Source: Bifidobacterium sp. N4G05
GTDB taxonomy: Bacteria > Actinomycetota > Actinomycetes > Actinomycetales > Bifidobacteriaceae
Direction of reading: 5' to 3'
Assembly (NCBI RefSeq): GCF_002742445.1
Contig: NZ_NJNQ01000002.1
Span: 248,001 to 312,000, forward strand
Length of the DNA stretch: 64,000 bases
Made by a program: the position numbers and the translations under genes. The notes below the pieces were generated by a model that was given only the letters and a program-made list of their open reading frames with translations, did no database searches and was not told the DNA's origin. This document shows, one piece after another, positions 1 through 8,495 of the stretch; position 1 is the first letter of the stretch, and the number at the start of each line of letters is the position of its first letter.

Positions 1-636
1 CACCAACTTCGATTTGACAATGTTTCAGTCCAATATTCCCCATACTCCCCTGCTGTATTTCAAGCTATGTCTTTTGAGCTTCCCGAGAACGGGCTTGTTT
101 CCGTAACTGGGCCGTCTGGCTCGGGGAAAACAACCCTCGCTCTGACTGCCATCGGAATCATCACCCCTTCCGAAGGGCAAATCCAATATGGGACACAAAC
201 CATCGAACAACTTGGAGGAAAATTCATTCGCGAACATCTTGTGTCCCTTGTCCTGCAGGAGTCTCCCCTATATGGAAGAACCTTACGCGAATCCTTAACG
301 CTCGGTCGTAACATCTCAGACAGTACCGTGCTTCGCTGGTTTGAACCATTTGGTTTGACATCGTTCTATCGCAAGCTGCCCGATGGGTTGGACTCAGCTC
401 TTTCTGATCTGATTTCCGACGCATCTGCCGGAGAAATGCAACGATTAAGTATCATCCGAGGTTTTCTACGGAATACACCCATCATCATCTTGGATGAGCC
501 GACCTCTCATCTAGATGCGGAATCAGAGAGAAAAGTATCCAACGCAATACAAATGTTTGCCAAAGATCACACGGTCGTAGTCATTTCTCACCGTTTGGAG
601 CCGATTCAAAACGCTGTCTTCAACATTCAACTATAG
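1..636 (+). CDS. ABC transporter ATP-binding protein, 5' end outside window
   Basis: The reading frame is open from base 1, so the gene starts upstream; 211 residues are visible. It carries Walker A (GPSGSGKTT, about residues 33-41), a signature region with SAGEMQR in place of the usual LSGGQ, Walker B followed by the D-loop (IIILDEPTSHLD) and the switch histidine (VVISHR). This is the nucleotide-binding domain of an ABC transporter; whether a membrane domain is fused upstream cannot be seen. It lies 93 bases before a response regulator-kinase pair on the same strand, an arrangement typical of exporters controlled by their own two-component system. The substrate is unknown. Confidence 0.9.
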   Translation, partial: HQLRFDNVSVQYSPYSPAVFQAMSFELPENGLVSVTGPSGSGKTTLALTAIGIITPSEGQIQYGTQTIEQLGGKFIREHLVSLVLQESPLYGRTLRESLTLGRNISDSTVLRWFEPFGLTSFYRKLPDGLDSALSDLISDASAGEMQRLSIIRGFLRNTPIIILDEPTSHLDAESERKVSNAIQMFAKDHTVVVISHRLEPIQNAVFNIQL

Positions 637-729
637 TTCTCGCAGACAATGCAATGCATCCGATACAAATGAAACCTATCCTTTTATAAAAGGTTTGCTT
701 TCAAATCGCTTCGGAAGAATCGAGGAGGC

Positions 730-1392
730 ATGACGGTTTCAGCGGACAACCCAAGCAAGTCGTTTTCATTCTGCCGTATCGCCGTGGTGGACAACGATCC
801 TATGGCGTTGGCGGCACTCACACAACTCATCAAAGAACAAGCAACGTTTGCTTCACTACTTTGGACGTCCATGGACGCTCAGCACGCCCTTGAACACTGC
901 TCCCGTTTCGAAGACATACCAGACATCCTAATCACAGACATGTCCCTCGAAGGTATTCAAGGAGATTCGCTATGCAGAAGAATAAGACTAACCAACACAA
1001 AGACACGGCTGCTGGCAGTCACCAGCTTTTCCTTATCCTCGTATGAGCATAAGTCACGGCGAGCAGGAGTGCAAGGCCTAGTGAGCAAGAATGACGAGAA
1101 AGCCATCATTCAAGCCATCGCCACGTTACAGAGAAGTGATTCCTTACCGGGATTCGAAACACCAATCCTGGCACAAACTCGGCTCAAACATGAAAAAACT
1201 TCACCTTTATTGACCGTACGAGAGGAAGAGGTTATCGGCCTGGTATCCGAAAAGGGGCTTACCGACCGCGAGATAAGTGCTGTAATAGGAGTCAAGGAAG
1301 CGACCGTACGCAGACATATGCACAACATCATGAAAAAAATGAAGGCGAAAACCGCTCGACAAGCCGTCGCCATATGGCTCGGCGGAAGATAA
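730..1392 (+). CDS. NarL/LuxR-type response regulator
   Basis: 220 residues. The receiver domain (about 15-135) has the acidic pair near D21/D23, the phospho-acceptor D70 (ILITDMSL), T98 and K120. The C-terminal LuxR-type helix-turn-helix (about 160-215) contains LTVREEEVIGL and TDREISAVIGVKEATVRRHM. It should be phosphorylated by the kinase encoded 4 bases downstream and bind DNA, probably controlling the ABC transporter upstream (inference). A purine-rich GAGGAGG ends only one base before the ATG, too close for a normal Shine-Dalgarno site, so the start is moderately certain. No clear alternative start was found upstream. Confidence 0.9.
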   Translation: MTVSADNPSKSFSFCRIAVVDNDPMALAALTQLIKEQATFASLLWTSMDAQHALEHCSRFEDIPDILITDMSLEGIQGDSLCRRIRLTNTKTRLLAVTSFSLSSYEHKSRRAGVQGLVSKNDEKAIIQAIATLQRSDSLPGFETPILAQTRLKHEKTSPLLTVREEEVIGLVSEKGLTDREISAVIGVKEATVRRHMHNIMKKMKAKTARQAVAIWLGGR

Positions 1393-1396
1393 TCTC

Positions 1397-2563
1397 ATGC
1401 ATCGTCAAATCATCTCCCGGTGTCCACTATCCCCGATTACGATAACCATCATTCTCATAGCAGAATCAATGGTTTTATGCACTTGGGCCTTTCATCCTTC
1501 CAACTCACCATATGTTTGGGTACTGACGATTTCTCAGATCGCATGCATCGCATTTTCCCCGGCTTATCCTCGTGCCGCATTCGGAACGGCTTTACTTATC
1601 AATCTATGCGGCACACTGCTTCAGAACGATTCCGGACCGACATCGTTGTATTCCTTGCTTGTCGCCTTTGGTTTCTTATGTTTTCGCAACAGCAATATCA
1701 CCTCCTTGATAGCATCAGTACTGATCTGCGGAATCCAAACAATCGGAATGCTCTGGACACATTCCTGGAACGATATAAGAACTTTGTCGTCTACCTTAAT
1801 TGCTCTAGCGCTTACAGCATTGCTGGGATGCGGTTTGCGTTGGCAAGAGGACGCATTGCGGCGGCGCCGCGAAGCGGAGCATTTACACATGCTGCTTAAC
1901 AATAGAGAACGAGATATCAATACTGCGACACAGTTGCATGACGCAATCACCAATAGCTTGTCGCTCATTGCTCGAACGGCTCAACGTCAAATGAGGTTGA
2001 ATCAATCAGATTCCAACCAATCTTGGGACTTCATCAATCAAGAAGCCTTGAATGCTTTGAAACAGACTCATCTCATCATTGAAAACCTTCAGCATCACGA
2101 AAAAAACGTAACCACTGCATCGGCATCGGAAACACCGTTTAACCAGTATCTCCATACGCTGCTAAAACACCATGACGACAATTTGCATCGCTTAGGATTC
2201 TCAGGCAAAAGCATACTTGATGACTCGATAGCGATTCGCTTCAACGAGTCGGAACAACACTTATTTGTCATGCTACTGAACGAGATTTACGCCAATATAG
2301 CACGCCACGCACCAACTGGATGCCGTTATGATCTTTCCATCCTGTCTAATGAACGAACCTTGGAAATCACACAAATCAATCCCCTATATAATTCGTCGCA
2401 CAATGATACTCAGCCAACCACAGAACTTCCGAAAAGCCAATATGGCTTATCAGCATTATCAGCGCAACTGAAAACTATTCATGGAACCCTTACTGTCGAA
2501 AAGGATGATATGTGGATTCTTTTTGCCACGATGCCAAATGAGAGCAATCTGACATTGCTCTAA
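1397..2563 (+). CDS. Membrane sensor histidine kinase (NarL-partner type)
   Basis: 388 residues with four to five hydrophobic segments in residues 12-145, a linker helix, then a HisKA_3-like dimerisation region with the phospho-acceptor H181 in TQLHDAITNSLSL. The C-terminal ATPase domain has an N-box-like LLNEIYANIARHA (N300) and a terminal YGLSALSAQL segment. The usual DxGxG nucleotide-binding loop is not recognisable; ITQINPLYNSS stands in its place. The start lies 4 bases after the regulator's stop, so the two are probably translationally coupled. The signal sensed is unknown. Confidence 0.85.
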   Translation: MHRQIISRCPLSPITITIILIAESMVLCTWAFHPSNSPYVWVLTISQIACIAFSPAYPRAAFGTALLINLCGTLLQNDSGPTSLYSLLVAFGFLCFRNSNITSLIASVLICGIQTIGMLWTHSWNDIRTLSSTLIALALTALLGCGLRWQEDALRRRREAEHLHMLLNNRERDINTATQLHDAITNSLSLIARTAQRQMRLNQSDSNQSWDFINQEALNALKQTHLIIENLQHHEKNVTTASASETPFNQYLHTLLKHHDDNLHRLGFSGKSILDDSIAIRFNESEQHLFVMLLNEIYANIARHAPTGCRYDLSILSNERTLEITQINPLYNSSHNDTQPTTELPKSQYGLSALSAQLKTIHGTLTVEKDDMWILFATMPNESNLTLL

Positions 2564-2658
2564 TAACTCATTTGCTGCTCATAGTCAGGCAAACACGTGC
2601 AGCATCGCCACAAAGCCCGAATAGTATGAGCGTCCAATCAAACAGAAGCTACGACCAC

Positions 2659-2695
2659 GCGTGGTATCAGCGAAAAACCAACGCCGATACCACGC
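2659..2695. other. 14-bp hairpin between convergent genes
   Basis: Bases 2659-2672 pair with 2682-2695 (13 of 14 pairs) around a 9-base loop. It sits between the kinase gene and the converging Maf-Nudix gene. Neither side has a T tract, so it may be a factor-dependent or non-canonical end structure rather than an intrinsic terminator. Confidence 0.6.
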
Positions 2696-2715
2696 ACCAA
2701 AAGAGACTCTGGAAG

Positions 2716-4191
2716 CTAACAGTTCCGAGCCAAGCTGCGCAACCGCGACGCGAAATTGGGCCAGTCGGTACGCATGGCGGTTAACAGTTTACGATTGGGG
2801 ACTTCCTCAATCGGCACCCATTCGATTTCCATGCTTTCGTCGTCATTCGGCTTGGGATTGACATGATGCCCCGGCTTTTCGAAAGCGAACACGGTGGTGT
2901 ACGCCCACGGTCCGTGGTCTTCGCAGTACGATCCGACCACGTCAATATCTTCAGGGGTAATGTTGGCTTCCTCATAGGATTCGCGCAGTGCACCCTCGAT
3001 CGGGCTTTCACCGTCGGCGGTGGCACCTCCTGGAATGCCCCACGTACCGCCTTCCGCACTCCATACCGCACGATGCTGCATGACCACATGCGTCACCTCA
3101 CCGGTCTGTTCGCTTCGGCGGGCCAGCAGCACGCCGGACGCGCCGTTCATGCCCCAATGCTTGCGGCCGCAATCGCAATCAATCCAACCATCACCCGGCT
3201 GATGCACGTTTTCCTTGGGAGGAAGCGGTTTTGCAGCACCGGTTCGCGAATCGTGTTCAACGTTCGGTTCTTGATCGGCTCGCGTCACATTCCACAGATC
3301 GGTCCATTCCACGCCAAGCTCGGCGGCCAAACGGCGCGCCAGCGGAAGGCTCAAGCCGATAATGCCGTGCGGATCGCCTTCGATGGAGTCAATGAACGCT
3401 CCACCGAAGCCCTCAAGCGTGAAGGAACCAGCCACTTCCAACGGTTCTCCAGTAGCGATGTACCGTTCGATATCGGTGTCGGAATATTCGCAGAAGTGCA
3501 GCGTGGCCCTGCTCGCGCCTCGCGCGAAACGCCCGGTGGCAAAGTCGATCAGGCAATGGCCCGTCCACAACTCACCGGTGGCACCACGCATGGCACGCAG
3601 TCGTTTCCGAGCCACCTCAGCGCTATGCGGCTTGCCGTAACATTCGCCGTCAAGCAGGAACATGGAATCGCAGCCAAGAATCAGCGGACCGACTTTCGCA
3701 CGGGTCAGGCTCGGCTTGCCATCAACGAAATCAGCAATCGATTCAGTGATCGTAGGAATGGTGATTCCAGAAAAATCGCGGGTATTTACGTCGGAGGCGG
3801 ACTGCACTTCGTCCGCACGCAATGTAATACGAGGATGTTCTAAAGATGCAGAATCTCCAGTATTTTCAGCATTATCTGAATGTTCGGAAGATTCGGCAAC
3901 GGCTTTCAGCGGATATCCGATCACGCGATCGCCGTGCGCAGCCGCGGCGGTGGAAGCAACGTTACGATACGCCTGATGCACGGCTTCGGCTTTGGCCGTA
4001 GCGAGAATCATCACCCGCTGTTCCACGCTCAGATCGCTTACGGCAACGCCCCTGACAGCCGCTTCGCGCTCAAGCGCTGCCGGCTCGTCCACGTTTGATA
4101 CGCGAATCGTAGGGCAAATGCCCGCCGAGAAGAGCACGTCACGGCGGGGCTTGGATTTGGAGGCGAGAATCAGCGGAATGGGATTGCTCAT
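2716..4191 (-). CDS. Maf-type nucleotide pyrophosphatase fused to a Nudix hydrolase
   Basis: 491 residues. The N-terminal part is a Maf domain (LILASKSKPRRDVL at residues 7-20; LGCDSMFLLDG and YGKP further on), a family that hydrolyses non-canonical or modified nucleoside triphosphates. It is lengthened by a non-conserved insertion around residues 90-165. After a linker with a CDCGRKHWG segment, the C-terminal third is a Nudix domain whose box is complete (GGATADGE, seven residues, then REsyEEanI). The ATG at 4191 overlaps the thrB stop as ATGA, so the two are translationally coupled. The frame extends further upstream inside thrB but without family similarity. The two domains suggest a nucleotide-pool sanitising enzyme; the exact substrates cannot be read from the sequence. 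Confidence 0.88.
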   Translation of the reverse strand: MSNPIPLILASKSKPRRDVLFSAGICPTIRVSNVDEPAALEREAAVRGVAVSDLSVEQRVMILATAKAEAVHQAYRNVASTAAAAHGDRVIGYPLKAVAESSEHSDNAENTGDSASLEHPRITLRADEVQSASDVNTRDFSGITIPTITESIADFVDGKPSLTRAKVGPLILGCDSMFLLDGECYGKPHSAEVARKRLRAMRGATGELWTGHCLIDFATGRFARGASRATLHFCEYSDTDIERYIATGEPLEVAGSFTLEGFGGAFIDSIEGDPHGIIGLSLPLARRLAAELGVEWTDLWNVTRADQEPNVEHDSRTGAAKPLPPKENVHQPGDGWIDCDCGRKHWGMNGASGVLLARRSEQTGEVTHVVMQHRAVWSAEGGTWGIPGGATADGESPIEGALRESYEEANITPEDIDVVGSYCEDHGPWAYTTVFAFEKPGHHVNPKPNDDESMEIEWVPIEEVPNRKLLTAMRTDWPNFASRLRSLARNC

Positions 4192-5192
4192 ACGCGTTCC
4201 ACCTGCACACCCTTGGTGTCGATGCCCAAATGCAGCACACGCCAATGGCCGGAAGCGAGCTCTTCGGAAGCAAGCTGTTCCAACTGTTCGCGGGCGTCGC
4301 CGTGATGAAGCACCAGCACGCATGGGCCGGCACCGGAAACAGTGGAAGCGAAACCGCGGGAACGCAGCTTTTGGATCAGCGCCCACGACGGCTCCATCAA
4401 AGGAGCGCGATACGACTGATGCAGGCGATCCTGCGTGGCAGCGAACAGCAATGCGTTGGCGTTCTGACGCTGGCCAGTCGCCAGCATCGCAGGATTCATG
4501 GCAGCCGGCAGCAGGCTCACGCGAGACACGTTGTGCACGGCATCCTTGAACGCCAGCTGTCCCGGCAGCGCCTGACGCGCCTTTTCGGTGGACAGTTCAT
4601 AATCCGGTACGAACACGGCGGCTGTCAGATCGTCGGCAACACGATAGTTGATGGTATGGAAGCCATTGTGCAGCGGCTCGCCGCCTGGAATCGGCACGGA
4701 ACCGACACCTTCGGGGGTTTCCATGTCCCAAGACATGGTCAGGCCGCCATACACGGCAGGAGCCACGTTGTCCGGATGGCCTTCGATGGCGGCGGCAAGC
4801 TCGAACACGGCATCACGGTTGAGTTCGTCATCCTGCGCGAAAGCGGCCGCGGCGGCAATGCCGGCCACAATGGCTTCGGCGGAAGAGCCCATGCCTCGCG
4901 CCTGAGGAATGTTGTTGTGAGCCTGAAGAATGAAGCCCACACGCCCCAGACCGAAGGTCTGGCATGCGCGGCGGAACGTGGAAACCACCAAGTGGGTTTC
5001 GTCACGCGGGAGGGTATCGGCGCCTTCGCCTTCGATCATCACCTGAGCCGCAGTGTTCACCGGATCGGCGCTCAGTGTGAATTCAAGTTCGTCGTGGTAG
5101 TCCAGAGCAAGTCCGACCGTATCGAAGCCAGAACCAAGGTTGGCGCTGGTGGCCGGAACACGTACGCGTACTTTACGAGTAACTGGAGTCAT
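4188..5192 (-). CDS. thrB: Homoserine kinase
   Basis: 334 residues of the GHMP kinase family. It phosphorylates L-homoserine with ATP on the way to threonine. The GHMP ATP-binding motif is seen as PQARGMGSSAEA, with an N-terminal RVPATSANLGSGFD that matches the family start. It follows hom on the same strand but is separated from it by an intrinsic terminator and has its own candidate promoter (TTGACT, 16 bp, TATACG). Its 3' end overlaps the Maf-Nudix gene by 4 bases. Confidence 0.95.
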   Translation of the reverse strand: MTPVTRKVRVRVPATSANLGSGFDTVGLALDYHDELEFTLSADPVNTAAQVMIEGEGADTLPRDETHLVVSTFRRACQTFGLGRVGFILQAHNNIPQARGMGSSAEAIVAGIAAAAAFAQDDELNRDAVFELAAAIEGHPDNVAPAVYGGLTMSWDMETPEGVGSVPIPGGEPLHNGFHTINYRVADDLTAAVFVPDYELSTEKARQALPGQLAFKDAVHNVSRVSLLPAAMNPAMLATGQRQNANALLFAATQDRLHQSYRAPLMEPSWALIQKLRSRGFASTVSGAGPCVLVLHHGDAREQLEQLASEELASGHWRVLHLGIDTKGVQVERV

Positions 5193-5234
5193 CTCTCGTC
5201 GTCCTTCGTCACATATTTTTTACAAATGTAGCAC

Positions 5235-5262
5235 CGTATACCCGAAAGGGTACAAGAGTCAA
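5235..5262 (-). promoter_or_regulatory. Candidate thrB promoter
   Basis: On the minus strand, TTGACT (5257-5262) and TATACG (5235-5240) are separated by 16 bp, about 43 bases upstream of the thrB start and downstream of the hom terminator. It would allow thrB to be transcribed independently of hom. Confidence 0.5.
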
Positions 5263-5342
5263 ATTCAAGCCCATAATCGGCAGGTAATTCAGCAAACAAT
5301 CGGCAAGCAATTGCCCAACACAGCAGCCGGAATATGAACAAA

Positions 5343-5382
5343 GAGACGGCTGCCCAATCGCAACGATTTGAGCAGCCGTCTC
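5343..5382 (-). terminator. Intrinsic terminator after hom
   Basis: A 10-bp perfect stem (5343-5352 with 5373-5382) is followed on the minus strand by TTTGTT. It lies directly after the hom stop codon and before thrB. Confidence 0.8.
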
Positions 5383-5389
5383 ATAACTG

Positions 5390-6706
5390 TTAGTTAAGCA
5401 CGCGGAGGATGGAAGGCTCTCCGACCACGCAGTCGAGTGCACACACGTCTTCCACGGTTTCGCGCAGGGTCAATTCGTCGGTCATGTGCGTGACCAAGCG
5501 CAGCTGCTGCAGTTCGCCATCATAACCCGGATCCTTCAGCGTAGGCTTGAGGTCTTGGTTCACACCATTGATGGACACGCCATGCTCGGCGAACTTGGCC
5601 GCAATGGCTGCCAGCACGCCCGGATTGTCGTGAATCACGAAACGCACGGCAAACTCGGCCTTGGAAGCTTCGATCGGAGCCTTCTTCAAATCCTTATACA
5701 GCGGAATGGCCGGGCCGGTGCAGCCCTGTGCGATGTGACGCGCCTCGGTCACCACATCGCCGACCACCGCGGAAGCGGTCGGAGCGCCGCCAGCGCCACG
5801 GCCGTAGAACATAAGATCGTCGGCCGCTTCGGCCTTCACAAACACCGCGTTGAAAGAGCCGTGCACGGAAGCCAGCGGATGATCGTTGGAAATCAGCGCC
5901 GGATACACGCGGGCAGACACGCCGGCCTCGCCGTTCTCCACCACGGCCAGCAGCTTGATGACCTTGTTTTCGGAGGTTGCGGCGGCAATATCGTCGGCGG
6001 TGATCTTGGTGATGCCCTCCACAGACACATCGTCGATGGTCACGTTGGTGTGGAAGCCAAGCGTGGCCATGATGGCCGCCTTGTTGGCCGCATCGTAGCC
6101 CTCGATGTCTCCGGTCGGATCGGCTTCGGCATAACCCTTGGCCTGAGCGTCCTTCAACACGTCGTCAAAGTCGAGGCCCTTGGTGGTCATTTCGTCAAGA
6201 ATGTAATTCGTAGTGCCGTTGACGATGCCGAGCATACTCGTCACCTTGTCTCCGACGAGGGATTCGCGCAGCGGCTTGAGGAACGGAATCGCACCGCCCA
6301 CGGAGGCTTCGAAGTAAATGTCAACGCCCTTGGCTTCGGCGGCCGCATAGATTTCCGGACCATACTTGGCCAGCAACGCCTTGTTGGCGGTGACCACGGA
6401 AGCGCCGGATTCGATGGCCGCAAGCACGAACTTGCGGGCCACGCCGGTTCCACCGATCAGCTCGACTACAATGTCGGCATTGGTGGCCACGCTCATGGTG
6501 TCGGTGGTCACCACGGACTTGTCGATCCACGGGAACGGGTCGGTTTCCGACGGATCAAGGCAGGCGACGCCGGTCAGTTCGATCGGTCGACCGATGCGTG
6601 CGGCAAGCTCTTCCTTCTGCTCCACCAGCAGGCGTGCGGTCTGAGAGCCGACCGTGCCCGCGCCCAACAATCCAACGCGAATCGGCGCAACATCTTCCTG
6701 TGCCAA
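5390..6706 (-). CDS. hom: Homoserine dehydrogenase
   Basis: 438 residues. It reduces aspartate semialdehyde to homoserine with NAD(P)H, the branch point to threonine and methionine. The N-terminal dinucleotide-binding motif is GLLGAGTVG, the catalytic region is DPTGDIEGYDAANK, and a C-terminal ACT domain (VRFVIHDNPGVLAAIA onward) indicates feedback control, usually by threonine in this family. The start is taken as the TTG at 6706 because it has a GGGAGG ribosome-binding site 5-6 bases upstream and matches the family N-terminus; the frame stays open upstream for a further 49 codons without similarity. Confidence 0.93.
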   Translation of the reverse strand: MAQEDVAPIRVGLLGAGTVGSQTARLLVEQKEELAARIGRPIELTGVACLDPSETDPFPWIDKSVVTTDTMSVATNADIVVELIGGTGVARKFVLAAIESGASVVTANKALLAKYGPEIYAAAEAKGVDIYFEASVGGAIPFLKPLRESLVGDKVTSMLGIVNGTTNYILDEMTTKGLDFDDVLKDAQAKGYAEADPTGDIEGYDAANKAAIMATLGFHTNVTIDDVSVEGITKITADDIAAATSENKVIKLLAVVENGEAGVSARVYPALISNDHPLASVHGSFNAVFVKAEAADDLMFYGRGAGGAPTASAVVGDVVTEARHIAQGCTGPAIPLYKDLKKAPIEASKAEFAVRFVIHDNPGVLAAIAAKFAEHGVSINGVNQDLKPTLKDPGYDGELQQLRLVTHMTDELTLRETVEDVCALDCVVGEPSILRVLN

Positions 6707-6793
6707 GGCATCCTCCCTTGAATGTGAAGTATTGGTGTAACCCTGCCTATTGTACGGTCCCGATATGACGTAAGACCGCGAAATCATACGAAA

Positions 6794-6831
6794 ATGGACG
6801 GTTTCTGAGCTTTGCCCCGAAAACCGTCCAT
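6794..6831 (-). terminator. Intrinsic terminator after lysA
   Basis: An 11-bp perfect stem (6794-6804 with 6821-6831) is followed on the minus strand by TTTTCGT. It lies about 90 bases past the lysA stop codon and before the hom start. Confidence 0.7.
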
Positions 6832-6861
6832 GCTGCATCCATGCTGCATCCATGCTGCGTC
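6829..6861. repeat. Three tandem 11-bp repeats
   Basis: The unit CATGCTGCATC occurs three times in a row (last copy with one change), overlapping the arm of the lysA terminator. It lies between lysA and hom and may be a slippage-prone short repeat. Confidence 0.8.
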
Positions 6862-6920
6862 CGCAATTTGAGACGAATCGCCATGAACAATACGAAACAC
6901 GAGCGAAACGCCACGAATCG

Positions 6921-8495
6921 CTATTCGCTCACATCCCAATCCAGCAGATCGTCGACCGTCTGACGGCGGATCATCACATGCGCGTCTTGCTCGGATACGG
7001 CAACAACCGCAGGAATCAGCGCCTGATTGTAATTGCTGGCCATCGTGCGACCGTATGCGCCCGTAACAGGCACCGCAAGCGCGTCACCGCGCTGAATGTC
7101 GGCAGGAAGACGCGCCTCGTTGACGAGGATATCGCCCGATTCGCAATGCATGCCGACCACACGGCACAGCTTGGTTTCGCTGGAACCCTCACGATTGGCG
7201 ATTTTCGCAGTGTAATCCGATCCGTACAATGCCGGGCGAATATTGTCGCTCATACCGCCGTCAACAGACACGTACACGCGTTCCGTAACCGGATTTCCGG
7301 CCTTGTCTTTCGCGTTTCCGGCAAGCTGAACCGGCTTGACCGTGCCCACGCGATACAAGGTGACGCCGGTCGGGGCGACCGTCCAACGGCCCGGTTCGAA
7401 CGAAATGACCGGAGCGGGCATGCCAAGCGCGCGATTCACGGCGGTGACCGCATCGGCAAGGCGGGCAAGTTCCGTATCGAGATCCATGGAATCCTCGCCA
7501 TCGGTGTAGGCCACGGAATAGCCGCCGCCCAAGTCAACCTCCGGCAGTGTGTATGCGTCGGTGGCGTAGAAGGTCTTGCGCAGCAGCATCATGCGCTTCG
7601 CGGCCTGAATGAAGGCGTCCGCATCGTGAATGTTCGAACCGATATGCGAATGCACGCCGACCAGTTCGAGCACGTCCTGATGGCGGTAGATCTCCTTCAA
7701 TACGGCGAGCGCGGGACCATCAGCCACCATGGTCATGGCTTCGGCGAGTTGGCGGTCGCCTTCGGAAACCTTCTCGTGGCTCATGTCGTACGGGTATTTG
7801 ATGTCGTACTGCAGCTGGCGTTCTGCGCTTTCGCTTTCGCCTAGGCGTGCGTTCGAACCTGCGGGGGTCACGTCGGTCAGATCGTCAAGCACGTTCAGCT
7901 TGCTCGCATCGGCACCGGCCGGCAGCAAGGCGACGCCGAACTTCTGGTCTTCGTGCGCGGTAGACACGAACTCGTGACCGCCCGCATGAATGCCGGACGT
8001 AACACGCAACATCACGCGAGCGCGCTTGCCGAGACGCTTGGCGATTTCGGCGATACGGGCCGGCTCGTTCGGCTCGTCCACCACGATTTTGGCGAAGCCT
8101 TCGGTAATGGCGAGTTCGATTTCCGCATCGGACTTGTTGTTGCCGTGCAGCACGAGTCGTCTTCCGGGAACGCCTGCGGCAAGCGCGATACGCATCTCGC
8201 CCATGGTGCAGGTGTCGATCAGCATGCCAGATTCGGTGACGATGCGGCAGATTTCCTTGGAAAGCAGTGCTTTCCCGGCGAAACTGACGTGGGTTACGGT
8301 GTTGTTGAACGCATTTGCCGCGGACTTGACGAATTTAGTGGCACGGGCTCGCACGTCATCAGTGTCGATAACGTAGAGCGGCGAACCGAATTCGTTCAGT
8401 AGGCTTTCGGCAGTGCGGCCATGGAACGTGATTTCACCTTGCTCGTTCACGTCGGAGCCGGCCGGCCAGATGGGGGTGACTGCCATGGCGATCAC
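6921..8495 (-). CDS. lysA: Diaminopimelate decarboxylase
   Basis: 524 residues if translated from the GTG at 8495, 521 from the ATG at 8486. A PLP enzyme that decarboxylates meso-diaminopimelate to lysine. Visible family features are the PLP lysine region (SFAGKALLSKEI), the HIGSN motif, DLGGGYSVAY, the phosphate-binding EPGRW and the conserved VVGMHCESGDIL (cysteine at the dimer interface). The GTG start overlaps the argS stop as GTGA, supporting an argS-lysA operon; this gene order is also known from Corynebacterium. Several surface loops make it longer than the usual 420-450 residues. Confidence 0.93.
   Translation of the reverse strand: MIAMAVTPIWPAGSDVNEQGEITFHGRTAESLLNEFGSPLYVIDTDDVRARATKFVKSAANAFNNTVTHVSFAGKALLSKEICRIVTESGMLIDTCTMGEMRIALAAGVPGRRLVLHGNNKSDAEIELAITEGFAKIVVDEPNEPARIAEIAKRLGKRARVMLRVTSGIHAGGHEFVSTAHEDQKFGVALLPAGADASKLNVLDDLTDVTPAGSNARLGESESAERQLQYDIKYPYDMSHEKVSEGDRQLAEAMTMVADGPALAVLKEIYRHQDVLELVGVHSHIGSNIHDADAFIQAAKRMMLLRKTFYATDAYTLPEVDLGGGYSVAYTDGEDSMDLDTELARLADAVTAVNRALGMPAPVISFEPGRWTVAPTGVTLYRVGTVKPVQLAGNAKDKAGNPVTERVYVSVDGGMSDNIRPALYGSDYTAKIANREGSSETKLCRVVGMHCESGDILVNEARLPADIQRGDALAVPVTGAYGRTMASNYNQALIPAVVAVSEQDAHVMIRRQTVDDLLDWDVSE

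Noticed and set aside
2572-2861. Small plus-strand open frames after the kinase gene
   Set aside because: They cross the 2659-2695 hairpin and run antisense into the Maf-Nudix gene, with no ribosome-binding site.
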